Below, in pieces: positions 1 to 6,806 of a stretch of 32,571 nucleotides of DNA (positions within the stretch are counted from its first letter, which is position 1; every line of letters starts with the position of its first letter). Origin of the DNA: Massilibacteroides sp. (GTDB lineage Bacteria > Bacteroidota > Bacteroidia > Bacteroidales > Tannerellaceae); NCBI RefSeq assembly GCF_028705895.1, contig NZ_JAQWCQ010000041.1, positions 1 through 32,571 of the forward strand, read 5' to 3'. A model generated the notes under the pieces. It saw nothing but the letters and a program-made list of their open reading frames with translations. It was not told the origin of the DNA and ran no database searches. The translations under genes were made by a program, and so were the position numbers.

Positions 1-88
1 AATCCAGCTTAGGCTGGCTTTATAAACAGGGGGTAGGGTTTCGAAAAAAAGAAATATAACACGATACAGACCGTGTAATTAAACAAAT

Positions 89-112
89 CCGACTGTCTGG
101 AATTTTAGTCGG
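89..112. repeat. Inverted repeat upstream of the methyltransferase
   Basis: CCGACT (89-94) and AGTCGG (107-112) form a perfect 6-bp inverted repeat with a 12-base spacer, about 50 bases upstream of the -7 box of the restriction-modification operon. It could be an operator or part of the terminator of a gene left of the window. There is no T-run after it, so an operator is slightly more likely. Bases 1-88 hold only a weak 5-bp hairpin (4-17) and no gene that I can see. Confidence 0.3.
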
Positions 113-159
113 TTAATAGTGATTTATTATATATAATTCCGTCAACGTATAAACATTCG

Positions 160-167
160 TATCTTTG
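160..167 (+). promoter_or_regulatory. -7 promoter box of the restriction-modification operon
   Basis: TATCTTTG is a perfect match to the Bacteroidota -7 consensus TAnnTTTG. No good -33 TTTG is present at the usual 19-21 base spacing. The box ends only 7 bases before the ATG at 175, so the transcript would begin at or next to the start codon. This suggests a leaderless mRNA. Confidence 0.6.
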
Positions 168-174
168 TGTAGAA

Positions 175-1470
175 ATGTTATTTAGGATGAGAAATAAAAC
201 GACGCATAAGATTATAAATGGTGACAGTCGGACAATGAATGAACTCCAAGACAAAAGTGTTCACTTAATTGTCACCTCCCCACCTTACTGGCAATTAAAA
301 GACTACGGAACAGAGAATCAGATAGGTTTTCATGATGACTACGAAACCTATATCAATCATTTAAATCTCACATGGAGTGAATGCCAACGTGTTTTACACG
401 ACGGCTGTAGGCTCTGTATAAATATCGGTGATCAGTTTGCCCGTTCTACGTATTATGGTCGCTATAAAATCATACCGATCCATACAGAGATAATCAAATT
501 CTGTGAGACAATCGGGCTTGATTTTATGGGGCAAATTATCTGGCAAAAGACAACTACCATGAATACAACCGGTGGAGCAAGTATTATGGGTAGTTTTCCT
601 CACCCTCGTAATGGTATTGTAAAGTTAGATTTTGAATATATTCTTCTTTTCAAGAAACAGGGAAAAGGGCCGCAACCGACTAAAGAACAAAAGGAGCTGT
701 CCTCTATGTCTAATGAAGATTGGAACACATATTTCAATGGACATTGGTATTTTACCGGTGTAAAACAAGATAAGCATCTGGCAATGTTTCCGGAAGAATT
801 ACCTAATCGACTTATTCGTATGTTTTCTTTTCCTGGAGAAACGGTTTTAGATCCCTTTATGGGGAGTGGCACTACGGCTGCTGTTGCCAAAAAGTTAAAT
901 AGAAATTCTATTGGATACGAAATAAATCCCGACTTTATACCAATAATAAAAGAGAGAATTGAAAATAAAGACATATTCTCGGAGACTGAGATAGAAATCA
1001 TAAAGCAGAAATCTATCATGACAAATTTTGAAGAAAAAATAGACCAATTACCTTATCGTTTTGTTGATTTTCACAAGCTTGATAAGAAATTGGATATAAA
1101 GAAAATTCAATATGGTTCAAAAATAGATGCTGATAGTACAGGAAAAAGAGAAGAATATTTTTCTGTTAAAGAAATTATATCCCCAGAACTCATAAGATTA
1201 AACAATGATCTAATAATTAGACTTATAGGAATAAAGCAGAATCCAAATATTGATGAAGAAGCTACAGATTTTTTACACAAAAAACTGAAAGGTAAAAAAG
1301 TCTTCTTAAAATATGACAGTATTAAACACGATTCAGAAAATCACTTAATGGCTTATTTATATCTAGAGAATAAAACTTTCATAAATGCTCATTTATTAAA
1401 AGAAAAGTTAGTGACAGTGGACAATACGATTGATTTTAAATACAAGAATAAATTTTTAGCATTACAATAA
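175..1470 (+). CDS. Beta-class DNA methyltransferase with C-terminal SNase-like domain
   Basis: This 431-residue protein methylates DNA using S-adenosylmethionine and would protect the host from the endonuclease encoded next to it. The catalytic motif TSPPYW (residues 34-39) precedes the SAM-binding motif DPFMGSGTT (226-234), which is the beta-class order. The TSPPYW form is typical of N4-cytosine methylases, though N6-adenine cannot be excluded. After about residue 328 there is an extension beyond a usual beta-class enzyme. It resembles a staphylococcal-nuclease fold: RLIGI at 349-353, an EEATDFL helix, and D-x7-AYLYLENKTFINAHLL near 386-408. The nuclease residues are absent: the positions matching D40, E43 and R87 are K354, about P357 and H390. 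It is therefore probably a dead, DNA-binding or protein-binding domain. The start could also be ATG 187. The gene is much richer in A/T than the genes to its right. Its last base overlaps the start of the next gene. Confidence 0.88.
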   Translation: MLFRMRNKTTHKIINGDSRTMNELQDKSVHLIVTSPPYWQLKDYGTENQIGFHDDYETYINHLNLTWSECQRVLHDGCRLCINIGDQFARSTYYGRYKIIPIHTEIIKFCETIGLDFMGQIIWQKTTTMNTTGGASIMGSFPHPRNGIVKLDFEYILLFKKQGKGPQPTKEQKELSSMSNEDWNTYFNGHWYFTGVKQDKHLAMFPEELPNRLIRMFSFPGETVLDPFMGSGTTAAVAKKLNRNSIGYEINPDFIPIIKERIENKDIFSETEIEIIKQKSIMTNFEEKIDQLPYRFVDFHKLDKKLDIKKIQYGSKIDADSTGKREEYFSVKEIISPELIRLNNDLIIRLIGIKQNPNIDEEATDFLHKKLKGKKVFLKYDSIKHDSENHLMAYLYLENKTFINAHLLKEKLVTVDNTIDFKYKNKFLALQ

Positions 1471-2174
1471 TGAATAAAAAGGAAGTAAAACGATATTCTT
1501 TAGAATTTGGGAAAAAAGAAAAAGTTCTCAATTATGCTTGCCAAACTTATCAATTGTCCAGGCCGAATAAAGTTGGAGCTGTGATGGCTCTTATTAGGGA
1601 ATGTCAGCCTCAAACTATTGAAGAATGGGAAGAATGGTATTTATCAAATGCATATACAGCAGGAAAAAACGCTTTCAAAATTACCAAAGATAGTTTACAG
1701 GAACTAGGGGAAAGACTTTTTGAGAAAATAACAGAAGTTGTTATTCCTGAGTGGCAGGAGGCTTTTAGCCAATTAACAAAAGAGGATTGCATTAATTATA
1801 TTTATAATTTAACCATCAACAGAACTTTCGATGGTTTTTTAAGAGAAAAATCAGTTGTAAACGATGGGTTAGCCAAAAACTTTCCTCAAATCAGATTCGA
1901 AGAAAGTTCGGCAGAACTTGATCACGCGGGCGATATTGATTACTTAGGATACATATCTGAAAACAGAGCTTTTGGAATACAAATAAAACCTGTTACAGCT
2001 AAAGCTAATTTTGGAAATTATTCTGTATCGGAAAGAATGAAAGCCAGTTTTGATTCTTTTAAGGAAGATTTTGGAGGAAAGGTCTTTATTGTTTATAGTC
2101 TTGATGGAGAAATAGCAAATAAAGAAATTCTTGAGAGTATATCAAACGAAATTGAACGTTTAAATGCCTTATAA
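1470..2174 (+). CDS. Type II restriction endonuclease, probably MjaI family
   Basis: This 234-residue protein is the probable partner endonuclease of the upstream methyltransferase. Its ATG overlaps the methyltransferase stop codon by one base (TAATG), which implies translational coupling. The start resembles MjaI-type enzymes (KRYSLEFGKKEKVLNYACQTYQLS), a family whose known members cut CTAG. A PD-(D/E)xK-like core is visible: acidic residues E149, D151, D155 and D157, then QIK at 171-173, with Q in place of the usual acidic residue. A conserved-looking FGNYSVSERMKASFDSF segment follows. The family call comes from overall resemblance and from the methyltransferase context, so CTAG specificity is an inference. 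No controller (C) protein gene is present. Base composition is A/T rich, like the methyltransferase, so the pair looks like one acquired unit. Confidence 0.72.
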   Translation: MNKKEVKRYSLEFGKKEKVLNYACQTYQLSRPNKVGAVMALIRECQPQTIEEWEEWYLSNAYTAGKNAFKITKDSLQELGERLFEKITEVVIPEWQEAFSQLTKEDCINYIYNLTINRTFDGFLREKSVVNDGLAKNFPQIRFEESSAELDHAGDIDYLGYISENRAFGIQIKPVTAKANFGNYSVSERMKASFDSFKEDFGGKVFIVYSLDGEIANKEILESISNEIERLNAL

Positions 2175-2218
2175 TACAGAAGAAGAGACAACGCATGCGT
2201 TGTCTCTTCTTCTGTATT
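2173..2218. terminator. 46-bp perfect palindrome, bidirectional terminator
   Basis: Two 23-base arms (2173-2195 and 2196-2218) are exact reverse complements with no spacer. The palindrome overlaps the last two bases of the endonuclease stop codon and lies 14 bases from the end of asd on the other strand. Its position between convergent genes fits a terminator working for both. The arms are purine-rich on one side (AGAAGAAGAGACAACGC) and there is no long T-run after either arm, so termination would rely mainly on hairpin strength. Confidence 0.7.
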
Positions 2219-2232
2219 GATAATATACGATA

Positions 2233-3240
2233 TTATATATTCTTGACCTTAATCAGGTATTCTGCGATCTGAACAGCATTCAGAGCAGCTCCTTTCTTTA
2301 TCTGGTCACTTACGGTCCAGAATGTTAGTCCGTTCGGATTGCTGATGTCTTTGCGGATACGACCTACGTAAACCGGCTCTTTATCGGCAACGAACAGCGG
2401 CATCGGATAATCTTTGTTTGCATTATCGTCCTGAAGAATTACACCTTCTGCTTCAGCAAATGCTTTGCGGGCTTCTTCTACAGTAACCGGACGTTCTGTT
2501 TCTACCCAAGTAGCTTCACTATGAGCACGGATAACAGGAACACGAACGCAAGTGGCACTTACTTCTATATCAGAGTGCATAATCTTACGTGTTTCGTTAT
2601 ACATCTTCAATTCTTCTTTTGTATAACCATTGTCAGTGAATACGTCAACCTGAGGTATTACATTGTACGCCAACTGGTAAGCGAACTTTTCTACGGTCGG
2701 CTTCTCACCTTTCAGCAATTCTTCATATTGTTTTACCAATTCAGCCATCGCTGATGCTCCTGCACCGCTTGCAGCTTGATAGGTAGATACATGTACACGC
2801 TTTATATGCGAAATCTTTTCGATCGGCTTTAATGCAACAACCATCTGGATTGTTGTACAATTCGGATTTGCGATGATTCCGCGAGGACGGTTTAATGCGT
2901 CTTCCGGATTTACTTCAGGCACAACCAAAGGCACATCATTTTCCATGCGGAATGCACTGGAATTATCGATCATCACGGTACCATGTTTGGTTATGGTTTC
3001 CGCAAATTCAATTGAAGTTCCTCCTCCGGCCGAAACAAAAGCAACATCGATACCCTTAAAGTCGTCGTTATGCTTGAGTTCCTTAACGGTGTACTGCTTA
3101 CCCCGGAAGGTATAAGAACGTCCTGCACTACGGGATGATCCGAACAATTCGAGCTCATCCAAAGGGAAGTTTCTCTCATCAAGCACGCGCAGAAACTCTT
3201 GTCCTACAGCGCCGCTTACGCCAACAATTGCTACTTTCAT
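2233..3240 (-). CDS. asd: Aspartate-semialdehyde dehydrogenase
   Basis: This enzyme reduces aspartyl-4-phosphate to aspartate-4-semialdehyde with NADPH in the cytoplasm. That step feeds lysine/diaminopimelate, threonine and methionine synthesis. The product is 335 residues, normal for the family. It starts with the nucleotide-binding loop [14 protein letters not shown] and has the catalytic cysteine in NPNCTT (C128 from the chosen start). The active-site histidine is in VIRAHSEA (about H240) and the substrate-binding segment [11 protein letters not shown] is present. I chose the ATG at 3240 because family members begin MKVAIVG; an in-frame ATG at 3249 would add three residues. Diaminopimelate from this pathway supplies peptidoglycan. 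The gene faces the endonuclease gene and shares its terminator palindrome. Confidence 0.96.
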   Translation of the reverse strand: MKVAIVGVSGAVGQEFLRVLDERNFPLDELELFGSSRSAGRSYTFRGKQYTVKELKHNDDFKGIDVAFVSAGGGTSIEFAETITKHGTVMIDNSSAFRMENDVPLVVPEVNPEDALNRPRGIIANPNCTTIQMVVALKPIEKISHIKRVHVSTYQAASGAGASAMAELVKQYEELLKGEKPTVEKFAYQLAYNVIPQVDVFTDNGYTKEELKMYNETRKIMHSDIEVSATCVRVPVIRAHSEATWVETERPVTVEEARKAFAEAEGVILQDDNANKDYPMPLFVADKEPVYVGRIRKDISNPNGLTFWTVSDQIKKGAALNAVQIAEYLIKVKNI

Positions 3241-3256
3241 TTTGAGCATTAATTAA

Positions 3257-3287
3257 TTTAGTGTGTAAAAAAATCGTTATAACTTTG
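3257..3287 (+). promoter_or_regulatory. Promoter of the lamin-tail protein gene
   Basis: TTTA at 3257-3260, a 19-base spacer, then TAACTTTG at 3280-3287 match the Bacteroidota -33/-7 pattern (TTTG, 19-21 bases, TAnnTTTG). Transcription would start near 3293 and give a leader of about 75 bases before the ATG at 3369. Confidence 0.5.
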
Positions 3288-3323
3288 TCTCGTTCACTAA
3301 TTAAAGGCTAAAGAGTTATAACG
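3275..3323. promoter_or_regulatory. Paired inverted repeat between asd and the lamin-tail gene
   Basis: CGTTATAACT (3275-3284) and AGTTATAACG (3314-3323) are perfect 10-base inverted copies 39 bases apart. Each contains the palindrome GTTATAAC. The left copy overlaps the plus-strand -7 box at 3280-3287. The right copy lies just downstream of the minus-strand -7 box at 3333-3340. The arrangement looks like a two-site operator controlling both promoters. No candidate regulator lies next to it. Confidence 0.45.
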
Positions 3324-3332
3324 TATTAGCCA

Positions 3333-3340
3333 CAAAGATA
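3333..3340 (-). promoter_or_regulatory. -7 promoter box of asd
   Basis: Read on the minus strand this is TATCTTTG, a perfect -7 box, with TTGT about 21 bases further upstream as a partial -33 element. Transcription would start near 3327, giving an asd leader of about 85 bases. The box points toward the plus-strand promoter at 3257-3287, so the two transcripts would overlap at their 5' ends by roughly 35 bases. Confidence 0.55.
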
Positions 3341-3368
3341 AGTATTTTAATACAGAACCTGACAACCT

Positions 3369-5639
3369 ATGAAACAAATGTATCTGTTTTTCGCTTTATT
3401 GCTGCCTTTTTGTGCACTATCGCAAGTAACCGAACCGTTCAATAATCCTGAAATTTCGTACAAATATGACTGGGAAGGAGATGCTGACAGATTCAAGATT
3501 GAAGATGGATTTCTCAGATTGTTTGATTCATCTATTGCTCGAACAGCTTCGCTATATATTTATGGTGTTTCATTAGCTGACAATGAATGGAACTTGAGGT
3601 TAAAATCCGACTATAAAACCACAAATTATAATTCTATGCGGGTTTATCTCTGGTGTAATTCAACTAATATTGAAAGTGAGCGTACCGGTTATTACATCGA
3701 ATTGGGTGGAGATAAAAAGATTTCCCTCTGTAAAGTCTGGGGATTAAATGCAAAAGAGAGCTTGATCTCAAGGCAAATAGATAATTTAGAAAAAGCATAT
3801 GATATTCATATTCGCGTGGTTAGTGATCATGAAAAAATTACGTTATATGCCCGTTCCGACAGTAAGCCTGAATTTACCGAAATAGGGAGTACGGATTATG
3901 AGTTTCAGGCAAATCCCGGTTATTTTATACTTTATGCCAAATACAGCAAAGATCATGCTAAAGACAAATATTTCGGCCCGATTACTATACGTAATTTTTC
4001 AACCGGGACAAGTCCTGTTCCTGAAGAAAAGCCTGCAGAATTAACTCTTCAGTCGGTGGAGCAAGAAGATGCTTCAACGTTGATTCTGACGTTTAACCAA
4101 TCCGTCAATCCAATTTATGCCTCTTTTTCGTTGTCTGCTTTAGGAGAGGCAGAGCAAATTTATATCTCAGAAGATGAGAGGATAATCAAATTGGTTTGGC
4201 CTAAACAGATGGAGAAAGGGGAAACGTATATTCTTTCATACAAAGACCTCTACGACAATCATGAGAAAAAGCCGAACAGTGGGTCATATTCTTTCGTTGC
4301 TATTCATACAACAACAGTACAACCCGAAATTATTCAATATTCAACAGGTGATCTTATTATAAATGAAGTCATGGCAAATCCGAATGGTGCAATGGGATTA
4401 CCAGAGACAGAATATGTTGAGTTATATAACACGACGGACAAGGAAATCAACCTGACGGGATGGTCTTTTATTTATGCTGATAAGGGTACTTCTCTACAGT
4501 CAACAGTCCCGGAAAAAGGATACGCTGTCCTTTACAGAGAAGGCCGAGATATAACAGTAGATAAAGACGGAATAGCGATTCCGTCAGACAAGTTCCCCTC
4601 CGCCTTGGCCAATACAGGGAAACAGATTCAATTGAAAAGTAATGATGGATCTCTTATTGATGAAATTACTTATCCCACGGCAAAAGCCGGATTCTCATGG
4701 GAGCGTATAGAGGATAGTTGGCAATTATCCTCCGATCAGCGGGGAGGCACGCCAGGTTCAGTCAATTCCACCCAATCCTCCGAACCGGAAAAAGAGGAAG
4801 AAGAACGAATTATCATTATGCCGGGTGAAGTCGTTTTTTCCGAATTACTACCAGAACCTCAGGAAGGAGGAAGCGAATATATTGAGTTATACAACCGGTC
4901 AGATCGGGCATTACCACTCTCCGATTTATCTATTGCCGTTCGGAAAAATGACAATTCTCTGAATACTAACTATTCTTTATCATCTATTTCAGACAGCGTT
5001 GAGCCTGGTGAATATGCTCTTCTGACTAAAAGCATTGCGGGAGTGCGTGATTTCTTCTTAATCCAATCCCCCGAATCTCTTCACGAATTAAAACTTCCGG
5101 TTCTGGCAAACACCTCTGCCAGATTGGTTCTGTTCAGAACGAAAGATACAGAAGTAATCGATGAAATACATTATACAGATAAATGGCATTCTATCTCTAC
5201 AAAGAATCGAAAAGGAATTGCATTGGAACGAATAGATATAAATGGCGACACGCAAGATCCGGATAATTGGACATCCGCTTCTACTCTCTCCGGTGGAGGA
5301 ACGCCTGGATATAAGAATTCTCAAACAGGGGAAATTTCGGGTGGTGGTTCTACGGGAATAGATATGCCCGAATATAATCCGGCAACGGGAGATTATAGTA
5401 TAGCATATCAGTTAGACAGAACAGGTTATCTATGCAGAGCAAATGTTTACGACACGTCCGGTCGGAAGATTGCAGAGATTCTCAATCACGAACTGTTAGG
5501 TTCCGAAGGTATTATCTCGTGGGATGGCTTTGCCTCAGGCGGGAATAAAATTGTAGCCGGAATTTACATCTTCCACGCCGAATTATATCATCCACAAGGT
5601 GGACGAAAAATCTATAAAAAGGTGTTCCTTGTGCGGTAA
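3369..5639 (+). CDS. Secreted protein with two lamin-tail domains
   Basis: This 756-residue exported protein has a Sec signal peptide (residues 1 to about 18, ending ALSQ). Residues 20-210 look like a beta-sandwich resembling a laminin-G/lectin-type domain. Residues 222-310 look like an Ig-like domain. Two lamin-tail (LTD) domains follow at about 325-465 (INEVMANP...TEYVELYNTTDKEINLTGWSF) and 486-650 (FSELLPEP...SEYIELYNRSDRALPLSDL). Both end in a GGTPG motif. The last 90 residues (about 665-756) resemble a FlgD-type beta domain (YDTSGRKI...ISWDGFASGG...AGIYIFHAEL), similar to tails seen on type IX secretion cargo, though the extreme C-terminus IYKKVFLVR is not a clear match. Bacterial LTD proteins are extracellular and often accompany nucleases or other secreted enzymes, but no catalytic domain is seen here. 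The gene ends 3 bases from the convergent C11 peptidase gene. Its function is unknown. Confidence 0.85.
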   Translation: MKQMYLFFALLLPFCALSQVTEPFNNPEISYKYDWEGDADRFKIEDGFLRLFDSSIARTASLYIYGVSLADNEWNLRLKSDYKTTNYNSMRVYLWCNSTNIESERTGYYIELGGDKKISLCKVWGLNAKESLISRQIDNLEKAYDIHIRVVSDHEKITLYARSDSKPEFTEIGSTDYEFQANPGYFILYAKYSKDHAKDKYFGPITIRNFSTGTSPVPEEKPAELTLQSVEQEDASTLILTFNQSVNPIYASFSLSALGEAEQIYISEDERIIKLVWPKQMEKGETYILSYKDLYDNHEKKPNSGSYSFVAIHTTTVQPEIIQYSTGDLIINEVMANPNGAMGLPETEYVELYNTTDKEINLTGWSFIYADKGTSLQSTVPEKGYAVLYREGRDITVDKDGIAIPSDKFPSALANTGKQIQLKSNDGSLIDEITYPTAKAGFSWERIEDSWQLSSDQRGGTPGSVNSTQSSEPEKEEEERIIIMPGEVVFSELLPEPQEGGSEYIELYNRSDRALPLSDLSIAVRKNDNSLNTNYSLSSISDSVEPGEYALLTKSIAGVRDFFLIQSPESLHELKLPVLANTSARLVLFRTKDTEVIDEIHYTDKWHSISTKNRKGIALERIDINGDTQDPDNWTSASTLSGGGTPGYKNSQTGEISGGGSTGIDMPEYNPATGDYSIAYQLDRTGYLCRANVYDTSGRKIAEILNHELLGSEGIISWDGFASGGNKIVAGIYIFHAELYHPQGGRKIYKKVFLVR

Positions 5640-5642
5640 AGT

Positions 5643-6806
5643 TTATTCGTAAACTGCCTTATACCAATCAAGCTGTTTATACCATTCGTTCATTTTCGGA
5701 TTTTTAGTCTGAGGAACGTAAATGGATAAACCACTGTAGGTATTAATCGGCTTTTGGATATAGGGTTCTGCAAAAAAGGCTTTAGGCGTTGTCGCATGAT
5801 AGGCCACAACGGATGTAAGATCTATTTCCTTGTCCGTAAAAAGAGACAAGTAATCCGTAAAGTCGTACAAGAAGCTGTAGCTAAACGGGCGTGTCAGATA
5901 CTCTAACGCTTGCCGGTTTAAGCCGTATTCAGAGGGATCTACCATTTGATCCTCAAGATAAGTTCCCGAGAGAAGACTTCGACAGTATGCTGCCAAGTCC
6001 ACTAAACCGGAACTTCGGACAACCGAAATATTCCCTGTTCTGTAAGCTCCTTCCTGCGCATTATAATAATTGTAAAAAGAAGTTGCAATATCAACAAGAC
6101 GTTCTTCCAACGGTTTATCTGCGATTAACTCAGGAAGTGTAAGCCAATAAGGAAACCCATCTCCCATAATTTCAGTAGAAGAACCTACAAAATAATTACT
6201 TTTATCCCTGAGCTCATAAACCACCTCTACATTGGCCATATAACAAGCATCGAATACAATATAATCAAAACCTTCCGGTAAAGCCTCTTTAAGTTCTGTA
6301 ATTTCCATATGATTGGATCCGTCTTGCCCAAAAGACCTCAATCCGGTATAGTTGTTTAAATCAGAAGGAAGCCAAGCTGTTCCGTGACTCCACAGGAACA
6401 ACCCTTTTTCATTGGCAGGATACCATTCGAAAACCTCCTCAATGACAGAGTTCATAATCTTTATATCTGCTGAATTCTGGTCTTCATATGTCTTAACCAC
6501 AACCGGAGCAACAATGCCTGATTTGTTTTTTTCGATCTTATAAAGCTTTGGTAAGATTGCTTGATGGGTAATCGTGTCCTTTTCTCTTGAATCGATATAC
6601 ACTAACAAATTACAATTATCAATTGAGCTATTTTGCGCTCCTTCAACAATTGATTTCAGGTTCGTCTGGGTGAAGCTACTTAATGAGTTTTCGCCAGCCA
6701 TATAAACTAAGATCGTCTGAATCAGTATTTTACTCCCGGTCTTTTTATTATCAGAACAGCTTACGAGTAGTCCGAAGAGTAAAAAGAACAATACTAATCT
6801 TTTCAT
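5643..6806 (-). CDS. Clostripain-family (C11) cysteine peptidase, lipoprotein
   Basis: This is a 387-residue membrane-anchored peptidase of the C11 clostripain family, which usually cleaves after arginine or lysine. The signal peptide ends in a lipobox (LLVSC, Cys17). The catalytic pair is visible as His141 in LFLWSHGTAW and Cys188 in FDACYMANVEVV, separated by the usual stretch. The family's early TILVYMAGENSL strand is also present. Family members are often activated by self-cleavage; I cannot see a definite cleavage site. The start overlaps the end of the upstream GHL10 hydrolase gene by 4 bases, so the two are co-translated. Both products are lipoproteins and may sit together at the cell envelope. 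The 3' end is only 3 bases from the convergent lamin-tail gene, leaving no room for a separate terminator. Confidence 0.9.
   Translation of the reverse strand: MKRLVLFFLLFGLLVSCSDNKKTGSKILIQTILVYMAGENSLSSFTQTNLKSIVEGAQNSSIDNCNLLVYIDSREKDTITHQAILPKLYKIEKNKSGIVAPVVVKTYEDQNSADIKIMNSVIEEVFEWYPANEKGLFLWSHGTAWLPSDLNNYTGLRSFGQDGSNHMEITELKEALPEGFDYIVFDACYMANVEVVYELRDKSNYFVGSSTEIMGDGFPYWLTLPELIADKPLEERLVDIATSFYNYYNAQEGAYRTGNISVVRSSGLVDLAAYCRSLLSGTYLEDQMVDPSEYGLNRQALEYLTRPFSYSFLYDFTDYLSLFTDKEIDLTSVVAYHATTPKAFFAEPYIQKPINTYSGLSIYVPQTKNPKMNEWYKQLDWYKAVYE

Noticed and set aside
600-1019. Long minus-strand reading frame inside the methyltransferase gene
   Set aside because: It is fully antisense to a clear methyltransferase and resembles no protein family; it is a shadow frame.
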